Shown here: positions 23,518 through 31,337 of the stretch, one piece after another
How positions within the stretch are numbered: position 1 is the stretch's first letter
Layout: the number at the start of each line of letters is the position of its first letter
Assembly (NCBI GenBank): GCA_045600765.1
Contig: JAZRYM010000058.1
Location: forward strand, 1-43,734
Source of the DNA: RGIG426 sp045600765
GTDB lineage: Bacteria > Bacillota > Clostridia > Oscillospirales > Acutalibacteraceae
Direction of reading: 5' to 3'
DNA length: 43,734 nucleotides
The notes under the pieces: generated by a model
The model's input: only the letters and a program-made list of their open reading frames with translations
Told to the model about the DNA's origin: nothing
The model's database searches: none
Program-made: the position numbers and the translations under genes

Positions 23518-24300
23518 ATGGAAGAATTGAAAAAAGAAATACGCCGTATTTTGCTCGGTTATATCGATTACCGTGACAACTGTATTGTTGCCGCACGGGA
23601 TTCGGTGCAAATGCGTATGCTCGGCACCTTTAACGGTACAACGATGGCGCGTCTGTTCGGCGTGTCGGTCATTACCCGCCGCTATCGCATTGCCGAGGAG
23701 CAAGAGACGGAGGAGAACCTCTCCAAAAGCGAAAAGAAAAAGAACCGCAAAAACGGCGATACCAAGAAAAAACAGCAAGCGCGTAAACTGTTTGAAGATG
23801 GCGACAGCGCATTGCAAAATATGGGACGTCGCGTGTTTTTGACCTCTGAGCCGGAACGGATTGCCGTGTTTTATGCATCGGTTTTCTACAATCCCGCGGT
23901 GTTGTTGCTTGACTTGAATGAGGAAGAAGAAGCGGTGGAGGTCACGGTGGTGACCGCTCGCACGGTGGTGTCGCGGCTGAATGCGGCACACGCGTTTTGG
24001 AAGTGGAGCAAATACATTCCGTATGACCTGGAACGTATTGATATACCGAAACCGGAGCCGGAAGAAAATTCCGACGGTGAGGTTGCCGCAAACGCGCCGA
24101 AAACGCTTGACCGAGACGCGACCAAAGAGGAAAAGAAAGCCTACAAGGAAAAGAAAAGAGCGTTTGCCGCCGCCAAAAAGCAAGCAAAGCAAAAACAAAA
24201 ATTGGAAACGAAAATGGCAAAATTGCAAGCCGCGATGAACGAACAGTCCACCGCCTTTACCGCCAACTCCAACGACAAACCGGAAGAAACCGAAGAATAA
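23518..24300 (+). CDS. Charged cytosolic protein of the secretion-like locus, unknown
   Basis: A 260-residue protein without signal peptide or membrane helix. Two apparently folded alpha/beta parts (about 1-60, LKKEIRRILLGYIDYRDNCIV; and 92-170, RVFLTSEPERIAVFYASVF...VVTARTVVSRLNAAHAFWKWS) are separated by a very Lys/Glu-rich linker and followed by a Lys/Ala/Gln-rich coiled-coil tail (about 205-240). I do not recognise the family. It is the last gene of the plus-strand run, 27 bases after the anchored protein, with GAGAAAAGAGAG upstream, and is followed by a strong terminator. A cytosolic chaperone or adaptor for the exported proteins is possible, but nothing proves it. Confidence 0.72.
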   Translation: MEELKKEIRRILLGYIDYRDNCIVAARDSVQMRMLGTFNGTTMARLFGVSVITRRYRIAEEQETEENLSKSEKKKNRKNGDTKKKQQARKLFEDGDSALQNMGRRVFLTSEPERIAVFYASVFYNPAVLLLDLNEEEEAVEVTVVTARTVVSRLNAAHAFWKWSKYIPYDLERIDIPKPEPEENSDGEVAANAPKTLDRDATKEEKKAYKEKKRAFAAAKKQAKQKQKLETKMAKLQAAMNEQSTAFTANSNDKPEETEE

Positions 24301-24304
24301 TAAG

Positions 24305-24341
24305 AAAAGCACCCATATTCAACGAATATGGGTGCTTTTTT
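24305..24341 (+). terminator. Strong bidirectional intrinsic terminator
   Basis: Sixteen-base perfect arms (AAAAGCACCCATATTC with its complement) and a three-base loop, with T residues on the plus strand and a TTTTC tract on the minus strand. It lies between convergent genes and can end both the secretion-like operon and the pot/epimerase operon. Confidence 0.93.
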
Positions 24342-24409
24342 GCGTTTCTTTTGGTTTTGCGGGAAAAGTGTCGCTTTTTCGGGAAAGCCAGAAAAACGGC
24401 GTTTTTCGC

Positions 24410-25285
24410 TCAATACACGGTCAGCGTGAAATGGTAGACACTCTTTTCGCCGGCGGGCAGGATTTCCGCGCCGATTTTGTGTTCAAACACGTCGTCTTCC
24501 GACACGCAGGTCGCCATCCCGTTCCACGGTTCCAAGCAGACGAACGGGCTGTCTTCCACCGGCGTCCACACGGCGACAAAGGGGAAACTCTCAAAGTTCA
24601 TATCCACACCGTGACCGGTTTTTTGCGAATACAGGCGAATGACGCGGGATTGCAGACGGTCGAAGATGAGTGCATCGCCGCGGAACATCACGTGGTTTAA
24701 GGTGAGTTTGTTGTTGTTCGTCAGCACGCGGTTGCGGATGCGGTCGTTGATGAGCGCCGCCGCCATATCCACTTGCGGGCAGTCGAGCGTTTCTTTTTGT
24801 TCCAGTTCGATGCAGTAATCCTCAAAGCAATCGTCCGCCGTCAGCGGCACGCGAAAACCGGGGTGACCGCCGATGCAAAACGGCAGCGGTTTATCGCCGG
24901 TGTTGTGTACCTCGTAGGTGACTTTGAGGCTTGCGCCCGACAGTTGGTATTTCACGAAAAAGGCGAAGTCATAAGGATACACGGCGCGGGTAGCCTCGTT
25001 CGCATACAGCGCGTAGGTGGCGCTTTCGTCATCCGCTTCCACGAGGGTCAGTTCGCTTTTGCGGACAAATCCGTGTTTTTGGCAGGTGATGTCGCCGCCG
25101 TCCGACGTGGCTTTGCCATTACGCAACCCGCCCACGATGGGGAACAGGTGCGGCGCGCGGCCCGACCAGTAGGCGGGGTCGCCGTTCCACAGATAGTCGA
25201 TGCCGCCGGACACAAAGGATTGCAGTTCGGCGCCGAGCGACGACACGGTAACGGTGGTGATTTCGTTTTTGAGAGTGGTCAACAT
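24410..25285 (-). CDS. Aldose 1-epimerase family protein (LacX-like)
   Basis: A 291-residue cytosolic protein of the galactose mutarotase-like superfamily, which interconverts alpha and beta anomers of sugars. Recognisable pieces are VSSLGAELQSF, YLWNGDPAYWSGRAPHLFPIVG, the active-site region KHGFVRKSE with the conserved His, and LPFCIGGHPGFRVPL with the second His. This pattern fits the LacX branch; substrate specificity is not readable. AAAGGAG precedes the ATG. It follows potD by 19 bases and is read in the same direction, so it is probably the last gene of the transporter operon although no functional link to polyamines is obvious. Confidence 0.88.
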   Translation of the reverse strand: MLTTLKNEITTVTVSSLGAELQSFVSGGIDYLWNGDPAYWSGRAPHLFPIVGGLRNGKATSDGGDITCQKHGFVRKSELTLVEADDESATYALYANEATRAVYPYDFAFFVKYQLSGASLKVTYEVHNTGDKPLPFCIGGHPGFRVPLTADDCFEDYCIELEQKETLDCPQVDMAAALINDRIRNRVLTNNNKLTLNHVMFRGDALIFDRLQSRVIRLYSQKTGHGVDMNFESFPFVAVWTPVEDSPFVCLEPWNGMATCVSEDDVFEHKIGAEILPAGEKSVYHFTLTVY

Positions 25286-25304
25286 AACGGTTACTCCTTT
25301 TCGA

Positions 25305-26420
25305 TTATTGCCGCAGTTTCAGCCACAAATCCGACTGGATTTTGTTGGTGGCATCGTCTAATTGCAGGTACATTTCGGCATTTTTCATAATGCTTTCCGG
25401 CGGATAGAAATAGGGGTTTTCGCCGACGACGGGGTCAAGCACTTTGCGCGCTTCGGTGTGCGGGGTGGAATAGCCGATGTATTCCGCGTTGGCTTTGGCG
25501 ACCTCGGTGCGGCACAGGAAGTTGATATACGCTTCCGCTTCCGCCGGGTGTTTGCTGTCTTTCAGCACGCCCCACGCATCCACAAAGAAGTTGGTGCCGT
25601 CTTCGGGGATGTAGAACTTAATTGCCTCGTTGCCCGCGTCGCCGTAAATCATAATATTGGCATCGCCCGCGTAGTAGGGCGCAATCCACGCTTCCTCGCC
25701 GGTCATCATATCGTACACGCCGTCGTTGACGTATTGGTTGAGGAGCGGTTTTTGCTTTTCGAGCAGGTCATACGCCGCGTTCCACTCGCTCTCTTTGGTC
25801 GTGTTCATCGAGTAGCCGAGTTTCAACAGCGCAATCATAAAGGTGTCGCGCGGGTTGTCGAACATCAGGATTTTACCCTTGTATTTCTCGTTCCACAGCA
25901 CGTCCCAGTTCTGCTTGACGTCTTCTTCCGCCACATAGTTGGAGTTGTAGAAAATGCCCACCGTACCCCACGTGTAGGGGACGGAGTATTCGTTATTCGG
26001 GTCATAGGGGAGGTTTTTGTATTCCTCACCGATATATTGGTAGTTCGGGATGTTGTCGAAGTTGAGTTTTTTCATCATCCCTTCGGCAATCATTTTACCC
26101 ATCATATAGTCAGACGGGCATACCACGTCGTATTCCGCCGCACCCGAACTTAAAATCGCGTACATCGCCTCGTTGTTTTCAAAGGTTTTGTAGTTGACGT
26201 CGATGCCGGTCAGATAGGTGAACGCCTCGTTGACGTTCAGCATCTCGTCGTCAATGTATTCGCCCCAGTTGTAGACGTTGAGCGTTACGCCGGTCGGCTC
26301 CGCTTTCGGCTCGGACGTGTAGTCCCAGACGTCGGCGTTACCGCCGCCCTCTCCGCCGGCACAACCGGAAACGGCGAGCACCGTTACGAGACAGAGCAAC
26401 AGAGAAATGACTTTTTTCAT
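25305..26420 (-). CDS. potD: Polyamine-type ABC transporter substrate-binding lipoprotein
   Basis: A 371-residue extracellular binding protein. The lipobox AVSGC at residues ~16-20 follows a typical lipoprotein signal (MKKVISLLLCLVTVL). The mature chain carries PotD-family features: LNVYNWGEYIDDEMLNVNEAF, YDVVCPSDYMMGKMIAEGMM, YSVPYTWGTVGIFYN and GEEAWIAPYYAGDANIMI. These correspond to the two-lobed fold that binds spermidine or putrescine; the exact ligand is not certain from sequence. AAAGGGGGG is upstream. It is the fourth gene in the order potA-potB-potC-potD, the common Firmicutes arrangement. Confidence 0.92.
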   Translation of the reverse strand: MKKVISLLLCLVTVLAVSGCAGGEGGGNADVWDYTSEPKAEPTGVTLNVYNWGEYIDDEMLNVNEAFTYLTGIDVNYKTFENNEAMYAILSSGAAEYDVVCPSDYMMGKMIAEGMMKKLNFDNIPNYQYIGEEYKNLPYDPNNEYSVPYTWGTVGIFYNSNYVAEEDVKQNWDVLWNEKYKGKILMFDNPRDTFMIALLKLGYSMNTTKESEWNAAYDLLEKQKPLLNQYVNDGVYDMMTGEEAWIAPYYAGDANIMIYGDAGNEAIKFYIPEDGTNFFVDAWGVLKDSKHPAEAEAYINFLCRTEVAKANAEYIGYSTPHTEARKVLDPVVGENPYFYPPESIMKNAEMYLQLDDATNKIQSDLWLKLRQ

Positions 26421-26450
26421 ATTAAAAACCCCCCTTTGTAGGTAATGAAA

Positions 26451-27260
26451 CTACCGGTTACGCTGGTGTAGTTGTTTTTGACTTGCCTCTTTGATTTGGC
26501 GCAGGTTGATGAGCAAAAGCAACACGAGAATACTGCCGAACATCAGGGTAGACAGCGCGTTGATTTCGGGTGTAATCGGTTTTTTGGTCATATTGTAAAT
26601 GAGCACCGACAACGTCTGCGCCGACGAGCCGGAGTTGAAATAACTAATCACAAAATCGTCGAGCGACATAGTGAACGCCATCAGCGCGCCGGTGAGCACA
26701 CCGGGGACGATTTCGGGGAGTACCACTTTGCGAAACGCGCGGGTGGGCGGGCAACCGAGGTCGAGCGCCGCTTCGTACAACCGCGGGTCGAGTTGCCGCA
26801 GTTTCGGCATCACCTGCAAGATGACGTAGGGGATGTTAAAGGTGACGTGTGCGATAAGCAGAGTGGTAAATCCGGGTTGAAGCAGTCCCACCGAGCGGTA
26901 CACGAACACGAAGAGGAGCATCAGCGAGATGCCGGTCACGATTTCGGGGTTGACCATCGGCAGGTTGTTGACCGCCAAGAAGGTTTGGCGCAGTTTGCCG
27001 TTCATCGCGTAAATGCCGAGCGCCGACAACACGCCGATTACGGTGGCGATGAGGGCGGAGAGCAGGGCGATTTCCAGCGTGACGCGCAGGGAATCGAGAA
27101 TTTCGGCGTTGTCGAACAGTTTTTCATACCACCGCAGGGAAAACCCGCTCCATTTCACGCGGGAGGAGGTGCGGTTGAACGAAAAAACAATGAGCACCAC
27201 GATGGGCAGGTACAAAAATGCGAAAATGAGCGCGTTATACACTTTCGAGAGGGTTTTCAT
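26451..27260 (-). CDS. potC: Polyamine-type ABC transporter permease PotC
   Basis: A 269-residue membrane protein with about six helices and the permease 'EAA' loop EAALDLGCPPTRAFRKVVLPEIVPG near residues 165-190, which contacts the ATPase. The N-terminus LIFAFLYLPIVVLIVFSFN and the segment MVNPEIVTGISLMLLF are characteristic of PotC. It forms the transmembrane channel with PotB. Its start codon overlaps the potB stop by four bases (ATGA), with GGAGGGG inside the end of potB, so the two are translationally coupled. Confidence 0.93.
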   Translation of the reverse strand: MKTLSKVYNALIFAFLYLPIVVLIVFSFNRTSSRVKWSGFSLRWYEKLFDNAEILDSLRVTLEIALLSALIATVIGVLSALGIYAMNGKLRQTFLAVNNLPMVNPEIVTGISLMLLFVFVYRSVGLLQPGFTTLLIAHVTFNIPYVILQVMPKLRQLDPRLYEAALDLGCPPTRAFRKVVLPEIVPGVLTGALMAFTMSLDDFVISYFNSGSSAQTLSVLIYNMTKKPITPEINALSTLMFGSILVLLLLINLRQIKEASQKQLHQRNR

Positions 27261-28081
27261 GCCATCATCCCCTCCATTTCGTCCGCGCCCTTGTCAAAGA
27301 GGTTCATGATCGCCATACACACGAGCATGAGCACCATCAGCACAAGGGAGAGCACCGCGCCCACGTTGTAGTAAGGCGGCGCGGAGCCTTTGAAGAGGAA
27401 TTCAATCACTTCGCCAATCATGGTGGTCGTTTGCGCCGAGCCTAACAGTTTCGATACGACGAACGAACTGACCGACGGTACGAACACCATCGTAATGCCG
27501 GCGGTAATGCCGGGAACGGACAAGGGGAGCACCACGCGCAGGAGCACCTGAAATGCGTTGGCGCCGAGGTCGCCCGCCGCTTCAAGCACGCGAGCGTCAA
27601 TCTTGGTCATTACGGAGTAGAGTGGGAGCACCATAAAGGGCAAAAAGTCGAACACCATACCGAACACAATCGCGCCGGTGGTGCCCATTATGTGCTGTGT
27701 GGGCAGTCCCGCGAGTTCGAGCAGGCGGTTGAGAAAGCCTTTTTCGCTGATGATGGATTTCAGCGCGGTAATGCGTAGCAGCGAATTCATCCACATCGGG
27801 AGCATCACCAGCATAATGAGGGTGCGTTGCGCTTGTTCACTGCGGCGGGAGATGGAGAACGCAAGCGGGTAGGCGAGCAGAAGGCACAGCACGGTAGACA
27901 GCGCGCCGACGTAGAGGGAATACCAAAAACTGTCGGAGTATTCGGCGATTTTCGGCAGGTTTTCGAGGGTGAACTGACCGGCATCGTCGGTCAGTGCAAA
28001 CCACAGCACCATACCGAGCGGGATGACGGTAAACAAAAGCATCCACAGCCCGAACGGTGCCGCCAGACGCTTTTTATTCAT
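27257..28081 (-). CDS. potB: Polyamine-type ABC transporter permease PotB
   Basis: A 274-residue inner-membrane permease with six helices. Family marks are PFGLWMLLFTVIPLGMVLWFALTD at the N-terminus, LAYPLAFSISR, and the EAA loop LEAAGDLGANAFQVLLRVVLPLSVPG near residues 170-195. It pairs with PotC. I placed the start at MNKKRL because AAGGAGG lies nine bases upstream; the frame is open further out but overlaps potA. Its start lies inside the potA 3' end (eight-base overlap), again pointing to coupled translation. Confidence 0.93.
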   Translation of the reverse strand: MNKKRLAAPFGLWMLLFTVIPLGMVLWFALTDDAGQFTLENLPKIAEYSDSFWYSLYVGALSTVLCLLLAYPLAFSISRRSEQAQRTLIMLVMLPMWMNSLLRITALKSIISEKGFLNRLLELAGLPTQHIMGTTGAIVFGMVFDFLPFMVLPLYSVMTKIDARVLEAAGDLGANAFQVLLRVVLPLSVPGITAGITMVFVPSVSSFVVSKLLGSAQTTTMIGEVIEFLFKGSAPPYYNVGAVLSLVLMVLMLVCMAIMNLFDKGADEMEGMMA

Positions 28082-29231
28082 AACTTTCGACCTCCTTGGT
28101 CTCTTCCACAAGGTCGATTTCCGGGTCTGCCATCTCGTCAAATTCCTCGGAATAGGAGCTGTAATCGCCGAACATTCCCGAGTATTCGGATTTTTTCATA
28201 ATGTGGATGTCTTCCGGGTTCAAAACGATGCCGATGACCGTGCCGGGAGCGTGGTAATCGGTCGTTTGAATGAGCCATTTGAAGCCCTTGAAATCCACAA
28301 TCGTCTCGTAATGCACGCCTTTGAAAGTCACCGACGTGACGGTGCCCGTCAGGTGTCCGCGAATAGGCTCCACGATGTCGATGTCTTCCGGGCGGATAAC
28401 CACGTCCACCGGCTCGTTTTCGGCAAATCCGCTGTCGAGGCAGTCGAACGTGCGGCCGAAAAACTCCACCGCAAAGTCGCGTTTCATCACGCCGTCCAAA
28501 ATGTTGCTTTCGCCGATAAAGTCGGCGACAAAGGCGTTGACCGGCTCGTTATAAATGTCGAGCGGAGTGCCAATTTGCTGGATTTTGCCGCCGTCCATCA
28601 CAACGACGGTATCCGACATAGACAGCGCTTCCTCCTGGTCGTGGGTGACGTAGACAAAGGTGATGCCGAGCTGTTTTTGCATATTTTTCAGCTCGTTTTG
28701 CATATCTTTACGCAGTTTGAGGTCGAGCGCGGCAAGCGGCTCGTCAAGGAGCAACACTTTCGGACGGTTGGCAAGCGCACGGGCAATGGCGACACGCTGT
28801 TGCTGACCGCCGGACAGGGTCGCCACCTTGCGGTGTTCAAACCCTTTGAGGTTGACGAGGGACAGCATTTGCGCCACCGTCTCCTCAATTTCCGCCTTGC
28901 TCTTTTTTTGCACCCGCAAACCGAACGCCACGTTCTCGTAGACGTCCATATGCGGGAACAGGGCATAGCGCTGGAAAATGGTGTTGACCTCGCGCTTGTA
29001 GGGCGGCAGGTCGCGGACGTTTTTGTCACCAAAAAAAACATCGCCGCTTGTGGGTGAAACAAACCCTCCGATTAAGCGAAGTGTCGTGGTTTTGCCACAG
29101 CCGGAAGGGCCGAGCAACGTCACGAATTCGCCGTCGGAGATGCTGAGATTAAAATCTTTCAGCACTTGTTCACCGTCAAACGATACAGCGATGTTTTTGA
29201 GTGTAATGACAGAATGGTTCAATGAGTGCAT
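28074..29231 (-). CDS. potA: Polyamine-type ABC transporter ATPase PotA
   Basis: A 385-residue cytosolic ATPase. Walker A LLGPSGCGKTTTLRLIGG is at about 36-53, the signature LSGGQQQRVAIARAL near 137-151, Walker B KVLLLDEPLAALD near 157-170, and the switch His in FVYVTHDQEEALSMSD. A C-terminal TOBE-like regulatory domain follows (DVVIRPEDIDIVEP ... VTSVTFKGVHYETIV). It is the first gene of the pot operon. No XRE-type regulator precedes it, unlike many Firmicutes pot operons. The ATG lies directly against AAAGGGGG; a TTG nine bases downstream would have better spacing, so the true start may be three codons later. Confidence 0.94.
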   Translation of the reverse strand: MHSLNHSVITLKNIAVSFDGEQVLKDFNLSISDGEFVTLLGPSGCGKTTTLRLIGGFVSPTSGDVFFGDKNVRDLPPYKREVNTIFQRYALFPHMDVYENVAFGLRVQKKSKAEIEETVAQMLSLVNLKGFEHRKVATLSGGQQQRVAIARALANRPKVLLLDEPLAALDLKLRKDMQNELKNMQKQLGITFVYVTHDQEEALSMSDTVVVMDGGKIQQIGTPLDIYNEPVNAFVADFIGESNILDGVMKRDFAVEFFGRTFDCLDSGFAENEPVDVVIRPEDIDIVEPIRGHLTGTVTSVTFKGVHYETIVDFKGFKWLIQTTDYHAPGTVIGIVLNPEDIHIMKKSEYSGMFGDYSSYSEEFDEMADPEIDLVEETKEVESYE

Positions 29232-29477
29232 CCCCCTTTGCGGATACGCGGATTTGACCGCGTATAAAGTTTCCCGTAGTCGGCCGGAAAATCCGGCGTT
29301 CCTTGGAACAAGAAACCGCGGCAGAGTTTGAAAGCGCCCTCCGCAAAGGGTTTTTCACAAGCGTACTTTGAGAAAAGTCGCCTGCGGCGTTTTCGTTTCT
29401 CCCGCTATCGGCACCTGCCGATGGAAAAAGACGCATTCTATAAATTCTATACGATATTATAGGAAAGCAACGATATA
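29232..29477 (-). promoter_or_regulatory. Structured 5' leader of the pot operon with sequestered ribosome binding site
   Basis: About 240 nt of leader. CCCTTTGCGG (29350-29341, minus strand) is perfectly complementary to CCGCAAAGGG (29243-29234), which contains the potA ribosome binding site. The enclosed ~90 nt holds further hairpins: arms 29244-29251/29258-29265 (8 bp) and 29283-29288/29292-29297 (6 bp). Upstream are CGCC-GCA-GGCG and ATCGGCA-GG-TGCCGAT hairpins. The architecture suggests translational control. I do not recognise it as a known riboswitch; a dispersed repeat is the alternative. Confidence 0.5.
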
Positions 29478-29506
29478 ACTATACAGAAAAATAGACCGAT
29501 TGTCAA
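29478..29506 (-). promoter_or_regulatory. Sigma-A-type promoter of the pot operon
   Basis: Minus strand TTGACA (29506-29501), a 17-base spacer and TATAGT (29483-29478): consensus -35, one mismatch in the -10. It faces potA across the long leader. Confidence 0.82.
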
Positions 29507-29626
29507 TAGTTTTCTTGCACATTTCGTCACTTTTCGCACGGTGGAAAATCGACGTATTTGTAAAGGTTTTTCACATTACAGAGAAACGCGATGGTGTGGC
29601 AAGGAGAGGGGAATTGCCGAAAACCA
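29507..29626. other. Intergenic stretch with no recognised feature
   Basis: About 120 bases between the pot promoter and the terminator of the nucleoside operon. It is AT-rich near the promoter and then of mixed composition. A short GGCAA/TTGCC pairing occurs near 29599-29619, but I see no gene, RNA or site here. Confidence 0.5.
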
Positions 29627-29656
29627 AAAGAAACCGCTTTGTAAAGCGGTTTCTTT
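29627..29656 (-). terminator. Intrinsic terminator of the deoC-deoD-deoB-cdd operon
   Basis: Fourteen-base perfect arms (AAAGAAACCGCTTT with its complement) with a two-base nominal loop. On the minus strand it is followed by TTGGTTTT. It lies about 75 bases past the cdd stop. Confidence 0.85.
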
Positions 29657-29730
29657 GAATGGATATGGATAAAAATCGGTAAGTTTTCTCCGCAAAGTAA
29701 GGCAAAAGCCTTTACAGATAAATGGTGGGT

Positions 29731-30156
29731 TTACGCGAGTGTTTCCGGGCCGAAACTGTCGGGAAGCAACTGCGAAAGGGTGCGGCAGACGATTTTGTCA
29801 CCGTCTTTCAGGTAAACGGGGAAGTCGTTGCCGCAAAATTCGCGAAGAACCTGACGGCACGCACCGCACGGCGGGCAAAAGGTGTCGGCGGGTTTTCCCG
29901 CCGTTCCGCCGACAATGGCGAGGGCGGAAAAGTCCCGTTTTCCGGCGGCGACGGCGGCGAATATCGCCGTGCGCTCGGCGCAATTCGTGAGCGGGTACGC
30001 GGCGTTTTCCACGTTGCAACCGGAAACCACCGACCCGTCGGCGCAAAGAAGCGCCGCGCCGACGGCAAAGCGGGAATAGGGGACGTAGGCGTTTTGCCGC
30101 GCCGTTTCGGCGGCGGCAAGCAGGTCGCGCGCGGTGGTCAATTCGCGTTCGTTCAT
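29731..30156 (-). CDS. cdd: Cytidine deaminase
   Basis: A 141-residue zinc enzyme that deaminates cytidine and deoxycytidine to uridine forms in pyrimidine salvage. The zinc site is complete: CNVENAAYPLTNCAERTAIF (substrate-binding Asn-Glu, then the first zinc Cys with the catalytic Glu) and PCGACRQVL (the other two Cys). YVPYSRFAVGAALLCADG is the standard N-terminal motif of the homotetrameric family. Its ATG overlaps the deoB stop (ATGA), with AAAGGAG inside the end of deoB. Length and motifs are normal. Confidence 0.95.
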   Translation of the reverse strand: MNERELTTARDLLAAAETARQNAYVPYSRFAVGAALLCADGSVVSGCNVENAAYPLTNCAERTAIFAAVAAGKRDFSALAIVGGTAGKPADTFCPPCGACRQVLREFCGNDFPVYLKDGDKIVCRTLSQLLPDSFGPETLA

Positions 30157-31325
30157 TGTAAAATCTCCTTTACAAAACTCTCGCCCGAAAGGGGTGAGCC
30201 ATCGATTTCGAGTAAGTCTGCCACCGTTTTTCCGAGGTCGGCAAAGCAGGCGCGCGTGCCGAAATCGCCCGGTTTTACGGCGTTTCCGTAGACGAGGAGC
30301 GGCACACGCTCACGCGAATGGTCGGTGCTCTCGGTCGCGGGGTCGCACCCGTGGTCGCCGGTGATAAGAAGCAGGTCGTCGTCGCGTAACTTTTCAAGAA
30401 GCGACGGTAACCACGCATCAAATTCCGCGAGGGCGGCGGCGTAGCCGTGAATGTCGTTGCGGTGGCCGTAGAGCATATCGAAATCGACGAGATTGACAAA
30501 GCAGATGCCGTGAAAATCGGAGTCGGCGAGGGCGAGCGTTTTTGCCATCCCGTCCGTGTTGCCGGTGGTGGGGTGTGCGGCGGTGATGCCGCTTCCGGCG
30601 AAAATGTCGCGGATTTTGCCGACCGAAATCACGTCCAAACCCGCGCGCTGTGCGAGGTTCAGCACCGTGTCGCGCGGCGGGATAAGCGAAAAATCGTGGC
30701 GGCGGGGAGTGCGAGTGAAATCGGCGGCACACGTGCCGACAAACGGGCGGGCAATCACCCGACCGACGCCGTGTTCACCCTGCAACAGGTCGCGGGCGAT
30801 TTGGCAATACGCGTACAGCGTTTCGACCGGCACCACGTCCTCGTGTGCGGCGATTTGAAACACGCTGTCGGCGGAGGTATACACGATGAGGTTGCCGGTT
30901 TTCAAGTGTTCTTCGCCGTAGTCTTTGATGACTTCCGTACCGGAATACGGCTTATTGCACAGCACACCGCGCCCGGTTTTTTCGGAAAACGGTTGCAAAA
31001 TCTCCGCCGGAAACCCGTTCGGATAGGTGGGAAACGGCGTTTCGGATACGAGCCCCGCCATTTCCCAATGGCCGGAGGTGGTGTCCTTGCCGCCCGACCG
31101 CTCGGTCAGCCGTCCGAATGCCGCGGTAGGCGCGATGGCAGGCGTGCCGCAATCGGCACCCTCAATGTTGAACAGCCCCATTTTTTGCAGGTTCGGCAGT
31201 TGACACACGGGGTCGGAACACGCGCTTTTTAAGGTGTGGCTTCCCCTGTCGCCGAACGCGGCGGCATCGGGTGCGTGGCCGATGCCGAGGCTATCGAGTA
31301 CAATCCAAAAAATGCGATTTTGCAT
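30153..31325 (-). CDS. deoB: Phosphopentomutase
   Basis: A 390-residue metalloenzyme of the alkaline phosphatase superfamily that interconverts (deoxy)ribose 1- and 5-phosphate. N-terminal metal/nucleophile region: IVLDSLGIGHAPDAAAFGD then GSHTLKSA. Active-site Thr region: GGKDTTSGHWEMAG. C-terminal metal ligands: VDFDMLYGHRNDIHGYA and LLITGDHGCDPATESTDHSRE. The length matches the family. AAAAGGAG precedes the ATG. In the operon it links the phosphorylase (deoD) product to the aldolase (deoC) substrate. Confidence 0.96.
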   Translation of the reverse strand: MQNRIFWIVLDSLGIGHAPDAAAFGDRGSHTLKSACSDPVCQLPNLQKMGLFNIEGADCGTPAIAPTAAFGRLTERSGGKDTTSGHWEMAGLVSETPFPTYPNGFPAEILQPFSEKTGRGVLCNKPYSGTEVIKDYGEEHLKTGNLIVYTSADSVFQIAAHEDVVPVETLYAYCQIARDLLQGEHGVGRVIARPFVGTCAADFTRTPRRHDFSLIPPRDTVLNLAQRAGLDVISVGKIRDIFAGSGITAAHPTTGNTDGMAKTLALADSDFHGICFVNLVDFDMLYGHRNDIHGYAAALAEFDAWLPSLLEKLRDDDLLLITGDHGCDPATESTDHSRERVPLLVYGNAVKPGDFGTRACFADLGKTVADLLEIDGSPLSGESFVKEILQ

Positions 31326-31337
31326 AACGTCTCCTTT

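Noticed and set aside
4575..24300. Integrative conjugative element
   Set aside because: No integrase, relaxase, oriT-like region, tRNA target or flanking direct repeat could be seen; it may derive from one but does not look complete.
29357..29420. Glycine riboswitch in the pot leader
   Set aside because: Only GGGAGAAAC and CGCC loosely agree; the conserved CGCCGAAGG and CTCTCAGGCAAAAGG parts are missing.
29281..29436. Small protein gene on the minus strand upstream of potA
   Set aside because: An open frame exists but has no ribosome binding site, and it covers the structured leader; RNA structure explains the sequence better.
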